From positions 35,244 through 99,243 of the forward strand of contig MWBZ01000009.1 of NCBI GenBank assembly GCA_002069765.1: a stretch of 64,000 bases of DNA, written 5' to 3'. The notes beneath the pieces are model-generated. The model saw only the letters and a list, made by a program, of their open reading frames with translations, searched no databases and was not told where the DNA came from. Below, piece after piece: positions 25,783-35,511 of the stretch; position 1 is the stretch's first letter, and each line of letters begins with the position of its first letter. The DNA is from a bacterium ADurb.Bin243 (GTDB lineage: Bacteria; Muiribacteriota; UBA9980). Made by a program: the position numbers and the translations under genes.

Positions 25783-27558
25783 ATGTCAAATATCGGCAAA
25801 GACGATAAACTAATGCTTGAAAAAGAAAAAATCGCCGCCGGGTTCGAGGCGCTTATAAAAAAAGCTTTAGAACTCGGAATAAATCCCGCTGATATCGAAC
25901 CGGTCAAAAAGCTTATGCCGGCTAATTATACGGCGGAAGTTCAACGCCTTAACGAAGAAGTAAAAAGCGCAGGCGAACGCGCGCTTGAAGCCGGAAAGGT
26001 CAAAAACCGTTTTCTGGCCAATATGAGCCACGAAATAAGAACGCCCATGAACTCCATAATAGGCTTCGCCGAAGTCCTTTATGGAACGGGACTCAACAAG
26101 GACCAATCCGAGATACTAGATTATATCAAAATGAGCAGCCACGCGCTTCTTGCGCTTATAAACGATATTCTCGATTATTCAAAAATAGAGGCAGGCCGCC
26201 TTGAAGTTTTAAATATAGAATTCGATCTGGCCAAGGTAATATGGGAAGTGGTCGGCATCGTTAATATTATGCTTCAGCAGAAAAAATTGAAAATAGATAT
26301 CAACATAGATTATAACATAGACTTCAACGTTATAGGCGATCCGGACCGCCTACGGCAGGTTCTTTTAAATCTGGCCGTCAACGCGGTCAAATTCACGCCT
26401 AAAGGCAGGATTGAAATCCGGGCGGATCTTCTGTCTCAGTCGGAAACCGAAGCTTTAATAAAATTGTCGGTCATCGACGAGGGAATCGGAATCAAGGCCG
26501 AGAATATAAATAAAATTTTCGAACCTTTCTGTCAGGCCGACGAACTGGTTTTTAGAAATTACGGCGGAACCGGCCTCGGCCTTCCTATTTCGAACGAGCT
26601 CGCCATGATCATGGGCGCGGAAAAAATTAACGTTACTAGCTGTGAAGGCAAAGGGAGCGTTTTTTATTTTACGATCAATTTCAAAAAAATTATAAATAAA
26701 AAAAAGGAAGTCGCGTCAAAGAAAATACGCAATATAGGCGAAGCTTCAAAATTCAAATACAACATACTTCTTGTCGAGGACAATTATTCCAACGCGAAGC
26801 TCGTTTCAAAGATATTGTCCATCAACGGCCATAAAGTATCGCTCGCCGAAAACGGAAGGCTCGCTCTGGAAGCCGTCGAGAAGGCTTCATACGACGTTAT
26901 TCTCATGGATATACAGATGCCGGTAATGGACGGCCACGAGGCCGCAAAAAAAATACGCGGCATGGGGCTGAGCACTCCGATAATCGCCATCACGGCCAAT
27001 ACTTTTAACGGAAGCTGCGAGCAGTGCATAGCTTCGGGAATGAACGGGTTCATATCCAAGCCTATCAACGTGCACGAGTTCGAACCTATGATAATCGACA
27101 TAGTCGAAAGCGGGAAAACCGGCGCCGAAAAAGACGCGGGCACGACCACCATAAGAATCAAAAACCCCTCTTCGGCCCCTTCGCAGGCTGAAGCGCGCCA
27201 CGGAGAGCCTTTTTCAGGCGAAGCCTGCCTCGATTACCAGAAACTTAAATTAAACCTTTGCGGAATAGAAGAGCTGATGAAAGACGCGGTGGAAATGTTT
27301 ATAGAATACTGTCCGCCGTATGTCGCCGACATAAAAGCGGCGGCCGCCGCCGGCGATCCTGCGGCGTTAAAAAAAGCCGCGCACAAAATGAAAGGCACCG
27401 CGCTTAACGGAGGCGCAAGAAAAATAGCCGCCATGCTGGTTGAAATTGAAAATATAGCCCTCGGCGGTTCCGTAGAAGGATGCATTCAGATAATAGAAAA
27501 AATCGTTGAAAATATCGAAGAATATAAAAAAGAAGCTTTAAAATACGGCTTTTATTAA
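25783..27558 (+). CDS. Cytoplasmic hybrid histidine kinase (HisKA-HATPase-REC-HPt)
   Basis: Phosphorelay kinase with all domains in one 591-residue chain: a helical N-terminus without membrane or PAS segment (1-75), HisKA with FLANMSHEIRTPMN (phospho-His83), HATPase with LLNLAVNAVKF, DEGIGI and GGTGLGLPIS, a receiver with Asp376 in LMDIQMPVMDG, and an HPt domain with AHKMKG (His about 534). The phosphoryl group would pass His-Asp-His to an unseen response regulator. What it senses is unclear as no sensor domain is visible. It lies 19 bases before pyrG and may be cotranscribed with it. Confidence 0.9.
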   Translation: MSNIGKDDKLMLEKEKIAAGFEALIKKALELGINPADIEPVKKLMPANYTAEVQRLNEEVKSAGERALEAGKVKNRFLANMSHEIRTPMNSIIGFAEVLYGTGLNKDQSEILDYIKMSSHALLALINDILDYSKIEAGRLEVLNIEFDLAKVIWEVVGIVNIMLQQKKLKIDINIDYNIDFNVIGDPDRLRQVLLNLAVNAVKFTPKGRIEIRADLLSQSETEALIKLSVIDEGIGIKAENINKIFEPFCQADELVFRNYGGTGLGLPISNELAMIMGAEKINVTSCEGKGSVFYFTINFKKIINKKKEVASKKIRNIGEASKFKYNILLVEDNYSNAKLVSKILSINGHKVSLAENGRLALEAVEKASYDVILMDIQMPVMDGHEAAKKIRGMGLSTPIIAITANTFNGSCEQCIASGMNGFISKPINVHEFEPMIIDIVESGKTGAEKDAGTTTIRIKNPSSAPSQAEARHGEPFSGEACLDYQKLKLNLCGIEELMKDAVEMFIEYCPPYVADIKAAAAAGDPAALKKAAHKMKGTALNGGARKIAAMLVEIENIALGGSVEGCIQIIEKIVENIEEYKKEALKYGFY

Positions 27559-27574
27559 AATTAAGGAAGGTTGA

Positions 27575-29185
<1,611 letters not shown>

Positions 29186-29202
29186 ATAAAATAAGCGTTT
29201 AT

Positions 29203-30219
29203 TCAACGCGTAAACATGGAATTTATAATTTTATCGTATTTTTTTCTGCCGATTTTGCTTTTAGTGTGTTTGAATGCCGAAAAAGTGAGGCCTGCATTGC
29301 CGAAGCCGTATGTGACGCTTTCCGCGGCCAGCCTGTTTTCGGCTATGTCTTTGCTGAGATTTATTATGGCGTTATCGAGCCGCTTTATTACCGATGTAAC
29401 CACGCATCCCGGCGCTATGGAATCCTGATCGGAGTCCACGCCGACGATATATTTTTTTCTTTTTTTAGCGGCCTCTATGGCGCCGAGGCCCGAAGCGCCC
29501 GCGGCGGCGAAGATGATGTCGCAGCCTTTATCGTACATGGCGGACGCTATTCTGTCTCCGGACGCGGGGTCTGAGTAGCCTTCGACGCCTTCGGAAATGT
29601 ATTCCGAAAGTATTTCAAGCGGTTTAGAGCCGGTTTTGCTTTTAGCGGCGGCGGCCCTGAAACCGTTTTCGAAATCGAGTATGACTTTATCCTTAGAACC
29701 GCCTATGAAGCCTATTTTTTGGGTGGTTGTGATTTGCGCGCATGCCGCCCCGGCCATATAGCCAGCTTCGAAATTGTCGAAATCTATCGATTTGACTTTC
29801 TTATTTTCGGCCCTGGCGTCTATCACTATGAATTTTTTATGAGGATAAGCGTCTGCCAGATCGTCGAATATCTTAGCGTAGTAAGAGCCTATTCCGATTA
29901 CATATGCGTGGTCTCCGACGCTGAGCATGCTTTTTATATAATCGCTCATGCGCCCGTCGAAGTATAGATAAACTCTCGACGCCCGGATTTGCGGATAAAG
30001 CGAATCGCTTATCTGCAGGCCTACTTCGGCCATTTGAGTGAACGGGTTCGACATGCTTCCCACCGGCATGAAGTAAATAGCCGTTATGCAGGCTTCTTCA
30101 GAATCGCGGGCGTGAAGCGGCCCGGCGGAAAGGGCCGCCGCAAAGACCGTCAGGGCTGCAAAAAAAAGCGTCCGGAGCGTTAAAATGCGGATCGTATTTT
30201 TTAAGGATGCGGCTGACAT
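29203..30219 (-). CDS. BMP/PnrA-family nucleoside-binding protein
   Basis: Substrate-binding protein of the basic membrane protein family, whose studied members bind purine nucleosides for BmpA-NupABC-type importers. The 338 residues have a signal peptide (hydrophobic about 17-32, cleavage near LHA-R) with no lipobox Cys, so it should be free in the periplasm. Family segments include MPVGSMSNPFTQMAEVGLQ, DFDNFEAGYMAGAACA, KIGFIGGS, AAAGASGLGA and VGVDSDQDSIAPG. ATG 30219 is preferred, with GGAG 11 bases upstream; the upstream in-frame GTG at 30231 overlaps that site. It is cotranscribed with the secreted protein gene just upstream. The matching ABC genes are probably those at 47061-51279. Confidence 0.85.
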   Translation of the reverse strand: MSAASLKNTIRILTLRTLFFAALTVFAAALSAGPLHARDSEEACITAIYFMPVGSMSNPFTQMAEVGLQISDSLYPQIRASRVYLYFDGRMSDYIKSMLSVGDHAYVIGIGSYYAKIFDDLADAYPHKKFIVIDARAENKKVKSIDFDNFEAGYMAGAACAQITTTQKIGFIGGSKDKVILDFENGFRAAAAKSKTGSKPLEILSEYISEGVEGYSDPASGDRIASAMYDKGCDIIFAAAGASGLGAIEAAKKRKKYIVGVDSDQDSIAPGCVVTSVIKRLDNAIINLSKDIAENRLAAESVTYGFGNAGLTFSAFKHTKSKIGRKKYDKIINSMFTR

Positions 30220-30246
30220 AAAAATTATCACTCCAGTCGATATAAA

Positions 30247-30897
30247 TTAAAAGGAAGGCTTTTTAAGCGATTTAAAATCCATGCGGCACCAGAGCCGGTA
30301 ATCGACGCTCGAAATATAAAGCTCGTCGATTAAGTCTCCGTCTGAATTATATAAAGCCATGGTAACGTGGGCGGATTTTTCGGGAAATTCGATGAAATCA
30401 CGCCCACTGGCTATGATTTTAAATTTTCTTTCGATGCTTTTATAATCGTGGATTATGAATTCGCGCCGCGCGATATCGTCTACGGAGCTTTCGCCGAAGG
30501 GATTGCCGTCGCGGTCGTAATAATATAAATTTAACAGATAGCCGTCTTCGTCGAATTCGTAGAGCTCGAAAGTGAGGCCGTAATCGTAGGTTATAAGATC
30601 GTGCTGAACGCCTATATTGAAGCGCAGCGCCTGAAGCCGGTCGTTGAAAAGCGTGATCTCCGTCTCTTTGGTATATTCGATGGCGCGCGGTATCATTTTC
30701 AATATTTTACCGCCGTCGAACTTTTTCACTTTCAAGTAATGGGAAAAAGCGTTGGAGGCCTTGAAATGGTCGAGGCCGGCGTTGCCTTTCACATATACGA
30801 TCCGCGCCGCCGCCGGCTGAACGTGAAATAAAAATAAGACGCAGAGGGCGGAGAGGAATATTATATATAATTGATATATTATCTTTTTGAATCGCAT
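30247..30897 (-). CDS. Secreted protein of unknown function
   Basis: Not recognised. The 216 residues begin with a signal peptide (hydrophobic about 8-26, cleavage near AAA-R). The mature part is beta-rich, with aromatic and acidic repeats such as FELYEFDEDGYLLNLYYYDR and ALYNSDGDLIDELY, reminiscent of RHS/YD-type turns but too few to assign. It is expected in the periplasm or outside the cell. It is first in a two-gene unit with the BMP gene (28 bases apart) behind the promoter at 30946-30974. Confidence 0.65.
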   Translation of the reverse strand: MRFKKIIYQLYIIFLSALCVLFLFHVQPAAARIVYVKGNAGLDHFKASNAFSHYLKVKKFDGGKILKMIPRAIEYTKETEITLFNDRLQALRFNIGVQHDLITYDYGLTFELYEFDEDGYLLNLYYYDRDGNPFGESSVDDIARREFIIHDYKSIERKFKIIASGRDFIEFPEKSAHVTMALYNSDGDLIDELYISSVDYRLWCRMDFKSLKKPSF

Positions 30898-30945
30898 AAT
30901 TAAATGCCTTAAATATATAAAATATAAGGATTTATTTTAACCGTA

Positions 30946-30974
30946 ATTATACCAGATGTTTAAATTTTCTTCAA
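30946..30974 (-). promoter_or_regulatory. Minus-strand promoter TTGAAG-N17-TATAAT
   Basis: On the minus strand, TTGAAG (30974-30969) and TATAAT (30951-30946) are separated by 17 bases. The start codon of the secreted protein is at 30897. It should drive the secreted protein and the BMP gene, and it is divergent from the promoter at 31001. Confidence 0.7.
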
Positions 30975-31000
30975 CAAAAACGATAAATTCGAAAAATTAA

Positions 31001-31029
31001 TTGTTTTATAAGGCGTTTTGGATTATAAT
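31001..31029 (+). promoter_or_regulatory. Promoter TTGTTT-N17-TATAAT
   Basis: TTGTTT at 31001-31006 and TATAAT at 31024-31029 with a 17-base spacer. The predicted start of transcription (about 31036) lies downstream of a possible TTG start at 31018, which supports the ATG at 31096 for the methyltransferase. Confidence 0.65.
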
Positions 31030-31095
31030 AATCAAGCGCCGGTTAATGAAAATGCGCCGGGCGCCAAGCCAGAAAGCCAGCGAAAGAAGGAATAT

Positions 31096-31836
31096 ATGAA
31101 ATTTTACGAAAGCATAGCGCAATATTACGATTTTATATTCGACCCCGAAGATTCGGCCGAATGCATCGACGGCCTTTACTTAAAATCGGCCCCGTCAAAA
31201 ATTCTCGATATAGGCTGCGCCACGGGGTCTCTTGCCTGCGGCCTGGCCGAGCTCGGCCACTATGTTACGGGCATAGATCTGGACGAAAAAATGATCGGGA
31301 TCGCGGCCGGAAAGCGCGATGAAAAAGGATTGAACGCCGAATTTATGAGCGCGAACATGCTCGATATCGCCGGGATATTCGAAAAAAATAAATTCGGCGC
31401 AGCCGTTTGCGTGGGAAACACGATTGTTCATCTTGACAACGCGCAAAATATAAGGGATTTTTTCGTATCCGTATATGAAATATTAAAGCCCGGCGGGATT
31501 TTTATAGCCCAGATACTTAATTACGACCGGATAATGTCCAAAAAAATCGAAAAACTCGCGCTTATTGAAAACGATAAGATTAAATTCGAAAGATATTACG
31601 ATCTGGACAGTGAAAAGCACGGCGGCCGAATAATATTTAAAACCAGGCTGAGCGTTAAAGAAAACGGCGCCGTCATAGAAAACGAGGCGCCGCTGTATCC
31701 GGCTAAAAAACAGGAAATTTTCGAAGCGCTTGGCGCGGCCGGGTTCGCCGAGACGGGCTTTTACTCCGATATCGATAAAACGCCTTTTTCAGTTGAAACG
31801 AGCGGCCCGCTGGCATTTTCCGCCAAAAAACCGTAA
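31096..31836 (+). CDS. Class I SAM-dependent methyltransferase
   Basis: A 246-residue Rossmann methyltransferase: MKFYESIAQYYDFIF at the start, SAM-binding motif I ILDIGCATGSLACGL, acidic motif II VTGIDLDEKMI, and motif IV AAVCVGNTIVHLD. The NTIVHL segment resembles small-molecule (glycine/sarcosine-like) methyltransferases, but the substrate cannot be stated. ATG 31096 has AGAAGG five bases upstream and lies downstream of the promoter. The open frame extends upstream to a TTG at 31018 that would precede the predicted transcript start. It converges with the aldolase gene. Confidence 0.8.
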   Translation: MKFYESIAQYYDFIFDPEDSAECIDGLYLKSAPSKILDIGCATGSLACGLAELGHYVTGIDLDEKMIGIAAGKRDEKGLNAEFMSANMLDIAGIFEKNKFGAAVCVGNTIVHLDNAQNIRDFFVSVYEILKPGGIFIAQILNYDRIMSKKIEKLALIENDKIKFERYYDLDSEKHGGRIIFKTRLSVKENGAVIENEAPLYPAKKQEIFEALGAAGFAETGFYSDIDKTPFSVETSGPLAFSAKKP

Positions 31837-31852
31837 GCTCCGGTAAAAGTTT

Positions 31853-31874
31853 TTTAAAAATATAAATTTTTAAA
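31853..31874. terminator. A/T-only hairpin between convergent genes
   Basis: TTTAAAAAT (31853-31861) and ATTTTTAAA (31866-31874) form a 9-bp pair with a four-base loop between the stops of the methyltransferase and the aldolase. A weak bidirectional terminator is possible; being all A/T it may be chance. Confidence 0.3.
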
Positions 31875-32457
31875 TATTAGCGTTGGCAATTATAGCGTAA
31901 TTGATTATGGCCTTGCAGATCGATTCGAGCACGCTGGTATATAAAAAGCATTCCTCGAGCGTTTTTCCGGCCGCAAAAGATCCGTGGCCGCGCACTACGA
32001 CTATTTTTTCGGTTTTAAGAAGCGGCGCGATTTTAGCGGCGACTTCAGGGGAAGCCACCGCGCTGGCGGCTTCTATAACCTTTATTCCCTGCGGAAAATA
32101 GTAGCCGCCTTCGGCGTCTATGGGCCTTATCAAATTGGTTTTAAGCGACAGGGCTATCGCCGACGGCGGGTGGGAGTGTATTATAGCCTGGCAGCCGCAG
32201 GTTTCGTATATGGCGCGGTGCACGACCAGTTCGCGCGAAGCGTTTTTATCCGAATATTCGTTTGGCTTAAGCGAAGTTTCTATAAGATCGTTAATGCTTA
32301 TATTTCCGAGCATCGCCCCCGAACGGGTAATTGTAATTACGCCTTCGCCGCCTTTACTGAAATGAGAAATATTGCCCGAATGGGAATTATTAATGCCCAT
32401 CAGAAATAAATCGCGGCCGAATAATTTAAACTGGTTGAGAAGTTCGTATTTATTCAT
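31870..32457 (-). CDS. Class II aldolase (FucA/AraD family), probable methylthioribulose/deoxyribulose-1-P aldolase
   Basis: Zinc aldolase/epimerase fold of 195 residues: NSHSGNIS, TRSGAMLG, SRELVVH with catalytic-position Glu76, IIHSHPPS with zinc ligands His94 and His96, and VRGHGSFAAG with the third His. Family members cleave sugar 1-phosphates such as fuculose 1-phosphate to dihydroxyacetone phosphate and an aldehyde. It starts four bases after mtnA. In bacteria with the DHAP shunt, mtnA and this aldolase act in sequence on methylthioribose or 5-deoxyribose 1-phosphate, so that substrate is inferred here. An MtnB dehydratase belongs to the same fold and cannot be fully excluded. Confidence 0.82.
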   Translation of the reverse strand: MNKYELLNQFKLFGRDLFLMGINNSHSGNISHFSKGGEGVITITRSGAMLGNISINDLIETSLKPNEYSDKNASRELVVHRAIYETCGCQAIIHSHPPSAIALSLKTNLIRPIDAEGGYYFPQGIKVIEAASAVASPEVAAKIAPLLKTEKIVVVRGHGSFAAGKTLEECFLYTSVLESICKAIINYAIIANANI

Positions 32458-32461
32458 GCTC

Positions 32462-33529
32462 TTACTCTCCGAAAAGTTTTTTGATATTTTTAACGAAAGG
32501 CTTTTCTATTACGCCCTTTTCGGTCATTATGGCGCTTATATATTTAGCGGGCGAAACGTCGAACGCCGGGTTTTTTACTTTAGCGCCGTGCGGCGTGATT
32601 CTGGCTCCGCCGATGGTAGTGACTTCGGTTTCGGTCCTTTCTTCGATAGGTATCCCCTCGCCGTTTTTAAGAGTTAGATCGAAAGTGGATTCGGGAGCGG
32701 CTATATAAAACGGTATTTTATTTTCATGCGCCAGCACCGAAAGCGAATATGTGCCTATTTTATTTGCGGAATCTCCATTGGCGGCTATTCTGTCCGCGCC
32801 GGTGATCACTACGTCGATTTCGCCTTTTTTCATAAGCCAGCCCGCCATATTGTCGCAGATAAGAAAATAATCTATTTTATCCTGCGATAGCTCGAAAGCC
32901 GTTATGCGCGCGCCCTGGAGGTAGGGCCTGGTTTCGTCGGCCAGCACGTGCTTTAATATCTTCATTTCATGCGCCGCGCGAATGACGCCGAGCGCCGTTC
33001 CGTAGCCGCATGTGGCAAGGGCGCCGGCATTGCAGTGCGTGAGGATGCGGAGGTTTTTGCCGTGCGCGGCTTTGAGGTATTTTGCGCCGTGGCGCCCTAT
33101 GGCTTCGCATATTGATATGTCTTCGGCGTCCATTTTAACGCAGAGTTTTTCGAGCGACCCGATTATCGAATCTATTTTCCGTGATTTATCGCCGGCCACG
33201 CTTTCTAAAACTTTTCGGCACGCCCATCTTAAATTTACGGCCGTAGGTCGGGTGCCTTCCATGAGTTCGCAGGCTTTCGCGAAGTCGCGCGCGAATTTAT
33301 CTGTATTTGAATCGCCGTATCTGGAGCGGTTTTCAAAGCACCATAAAAGCAGGCCGAACGCCCCCGCCACGCCGATAAGCGGAGCGCCGCGCAGCTTCAT
33401 TTCGTATATGGCCTCGCGCATTTCGCCGAAAGTGCGGCATTTAACGTTTTCTTTTACCAGAGGAAGCTTCCGCTGGTCTAAAAAAACGATTTCCTTTTTT
33501 TTATGGTCGTATATCAAGCTTTTTTCCAA
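32462..33529 (-). CDS. mtnA: S-methyl-5-thioribose-1-phosphate isomerase
   Basis: Isomerises methylthioribose 1-phosphate (and 5-deoxyribose 1-phosphate) to the ribulose form in methylthioadenosine and 5'-deoxyadenosine salvage. The 355-residue eIF2B-like protein has LRGAPLIGVAGAFG, THCNAGALATCGYG with catalytic Cys166, DETRPYLQGAR, and ITGADRIAANGD with catalytic Asp246. The start is a TTG with GGAGG nine bases upstream. It is followed by the aldolase and lies behind the sigma factor gene. No mtnP or mtnK is visible nearby. Confidence 0.93.
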   Translation of the reverse strand: MEKSLIYDHKKKEIVFLDQRKLPLVKENVKCRTFGEMREAIYEMKLRGAPLIGVAGAFGLLLWCFENRSRYGDSNTDKFARDFAKACELMEGTRPTAVNLRWACRKVLESVAGDKSRKIDSIIGSLEKLCVKMDAEDISICEAIGRHGAKYLKAAHGKNLRILTHCNAGALATCGYGTALGVIRAAHEMKILKHVLADETRPYLQGARITAFELSQDKIDYFLICDNMAGWLMKKGEIDVVITGADRIAANGDSANKIGTYSLSVLAHENKIPFYIAAPESTFDLTLKNGEGIPIEERTETEVTTIGGARITPHGAKVKNPAFDVSPAKYISAIMTEKGVIEKPFVKNIKKLFGE

Positions 33530-33579
33530 ATGAGAACGCCTCCATATATAATTTAATTTTTAGCGTGAAGTATAGAAAG

Positions 33580-34452
33580 TTAAAAAATATCTTTTTTAAG
33601 CCGTGAAAGCCTTCCGCGCAGCCTGAAAATAGATTTTGTGTGGAGCTGGGAAATGCGCGACTCGGATAATTTCATTATATCCGATATTTCTTTCAGCGTG
33701 AGTTCGTTATAATAATATAAAGTGATTACGAGCCTTTCTTGGCTGGAAAGCTTATCTATGGCTTCTATGACTATGTTTCTTACCTGGTCGTTTTCTATGG
33801 CGAATTCGGGGTTTTTAGCCGCCAGATTTTCGACCAGTTCGTATTTGGAGACCAGCTCCCCGTCCATATCTTCGCTGTAAGATTCGTCCAGCGACATTAT
33901 AAGCGACCCGTATTCGTCTTCGTATAATTTTTCGAGCTCTTCGGTAGTTATTTCAAGGTGCAGGGCGAGTTCTTCGTCTTCGGGCTGGCGGCCGAGCTTT
34001 GTTTCGAGTTCGTAAAGCGCTTCGTTCAATTTTTTAGTTTTGACCCTTATTCTGCGCGGCACCCAGTCTAAATGCCTGAGCCCGTCGAATATAGCCCCGC
34101 GGATGCGTTTGGTGGCGAACGTCACGAACTTTACGTTCATAGATACGTCGTATTTGTCCACCGAATTGATCAGGCCGAAAGTGCCCCATGAAACGAGGTC
34201 TTCGAATTCTATATGATCGGCGAGCCCCATTTTTATTCTTCCGGCCACGAATTTTACATAATGAGCGTATTTTAATATGAGTTTTTCGCGGATGGCGAGA
34301 TTTCCTGTTTTTTTGAAATTTTCCCACATGGAGTTTTCTTCGGAATCGTTTGTGACGCTGGCGGCGGTGTTTTTTTCGGCGGGGACTTCTTCCGAAGCGT
34401 CGAGCGGGCTTCTTAAAATAAGGGAGTTTATCAAAAGGTTGAGCAATCGCAT
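33580..34452 (-). CDS. FliA/WhiG-type alternative sigma factor
   Basis: A 290-residue sigma-70-family group 3 protein. Region 2 is seen in LILKYAHYVKFVAGRI, FEDLVSWGTFGLI and FATKRIRGAIFDGLR. Region 3 follows DWVPRRIRVKTKKLNEA. Region 4 has LSSQERLVITLYYYNELTLKEISDIMKLSESRISQ. The first 50 residues are poorly conserved. ATG 34452 has a weak GGGAA site; an upstream TTG (34509) is less likely, and MWENF (34329) is a possible later start. No flagellar genes are nearby; it lies downstream of pseudopilin and GspC-like genes, so it may control envelope or pilus genes. No anti-sigma gene is adjacent. Confidence 0.88.
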   Translation of the reverse strand: MRLLNLLINSLILRSPLDASEEVPAEKNTAASVTNDSEENSMWENFKKTGNLAIREKLILKYAHYVKFVAGRIKMGLADHIEFEDLVSWGTFGLINSVDKYDVSMNVKFVTFATKRIRGAIFDGLRHLDWVPRRIRVKTKKLNEALYELETKLGRQPEDEELALHLEITTEELEKLYEDEYGSLIMSLDESYSEDMDGELVSKYELVENLAAKNPEFAIENDQVRNIVIEAIDKLSSQERLVITLYYYNELTLKEISDIMKLSESRISQLHTKSIFRLRGRLSRLKKDIF

Positions 34453-34547
34453 CTTTAGTTCCCGGCCTTTTAGGCCAATAAACACTCGTTCATAAAATTG
34501 CCGCTTCAAAACGGTTCTGCCAAATCGATTAAATTAACCGCCCTGTT

Positions 34548-35489
34548 TTATTCGTTCAGTATTCCGTCTCCCGCGGGTTTTGCTTTGCCTTTATTTTCAA
34601 CGGCGGGGCCGCCGGTAGGTTTTCTGGGAGGCGGCTGGCGTTTCTGGCCGGTTTCGTTAACAGGGGCGCCGGAAGTTTTGGGTTCGGGCTCCGGCGTGGC
34701 TTTTTTAAGTTCCGCTTCGGCCGTTGCGGAAGCTGCTTTTGCGCCGCTTTTAACTTCCACTTCGCCCGTCGCCGCTTTTTCTTTTTTTTCTTTGACTTCC
34801 ACTTCCACTGTGGGGGCGTTTTTATCTTTAACGACGGCTTCCGCGGTATCGTCTTTTGGACCGGCCGCAGGCTGAGTTTTAAATCCGTCCGGATTGTCTT
34901 TGAAAGTTCTTGTGTAGTTATTCATTTTTTGTCTGGCTTCTTCTTCGGCCTGCGCATCGGAAACGCCGAATTTTGAAGGCTCTTTGCCCTGCATTTTGCT
35001 CAATTCCATATTAAAAATGTTGGTGACGTTCATTTCTTCGAGATCGCGCTTTTTTTCTTTTACCCTTATAAGGCTGGTCTCTTTTTCTTCGCTTTCTTCG
35101 GCCGACACCACGTCGTTATATATTAAAACGAACTGATGGCGGGTTATTTCGTCGTATAAAACCACGCGGTCTTCGAGAATGTCGCGCACCAGGCGGCCGT
35201 CGATATAATCGCCAATGGTGTATTCTATGGTTTTTCCGGTTTTGATATTGAATATAGCCGCTATTAGAGGCTTTTCTTCGACCATTTCGATCGATTTGAT
35301 TATGAGCCCGAGGCTGTCGGATTCTGATATTTCGCGGGAATCTTTCCCGGCGGCCGAAGCGTCTGGAGGCTTATATAAAGGCGTGAACGGCCCGCAGGTA
35401 TAAAGGCCTGAAACTAATGCGGCCGTCAAGGAAATATTTATTAAACGCCCCGAAAAGCGTTTGAGTGTAGGTTTAAAATAAGAGCTCAT
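34548..35489 (-). CDS. GspC/PilP-like envelope protein with Pro/Ala/Lys tail
   Basis: The 313 residues have an N-terminal membrane segment (about 16-32), then a beta domain (about 57-120) with the pattern typical of GspC homology regions and PilP: KPLIAAIFNIKTGK, IGDYIDGRLVRDILEDRVVL. The second half is a long charged helical and low-complexity region ending in Pro/Lys/Ala. Such proteins link inner-membrane secretion or pilus machinery to the secretin. Its partner GspG-like gene is 22 bases upstream. The domain call rests on the I-G-D-x-I-x-G to D-R-V-x-L pattern and is moderate. Confidence 0.6.
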   Translation of the reverse strand: MSSYFKPTLKRFSGRLINISLTAALVSGLYTCGPFTPLYKPPDASAAGKDSREISESDSLGLIIKSIEMVEEKPLIAAIFNIKTGKTIEYTIGDYIDGRLVRDILEDRVVLYDEITRHQFVLIYNDVVSAEESEEKETSLIRVKEKKRDLEEMNVTNIFNMELSKMQGKEPSKFGVSDAQAEEEARQKMNNYTRTFKDNPDGFKTQPAAGPKDDTAEAVVKDKNAPTVEVEVKEKKEKAATGEVEVKSGAKAASATAEAELKKATPEPEPKTSGAPVNETGQKRQPPPRKPTGGPAVENKGKAKPAGDGILNE

Positions 35490-35511
35490 TTAAAAATTCC
35501 TGTTCTTAAAA

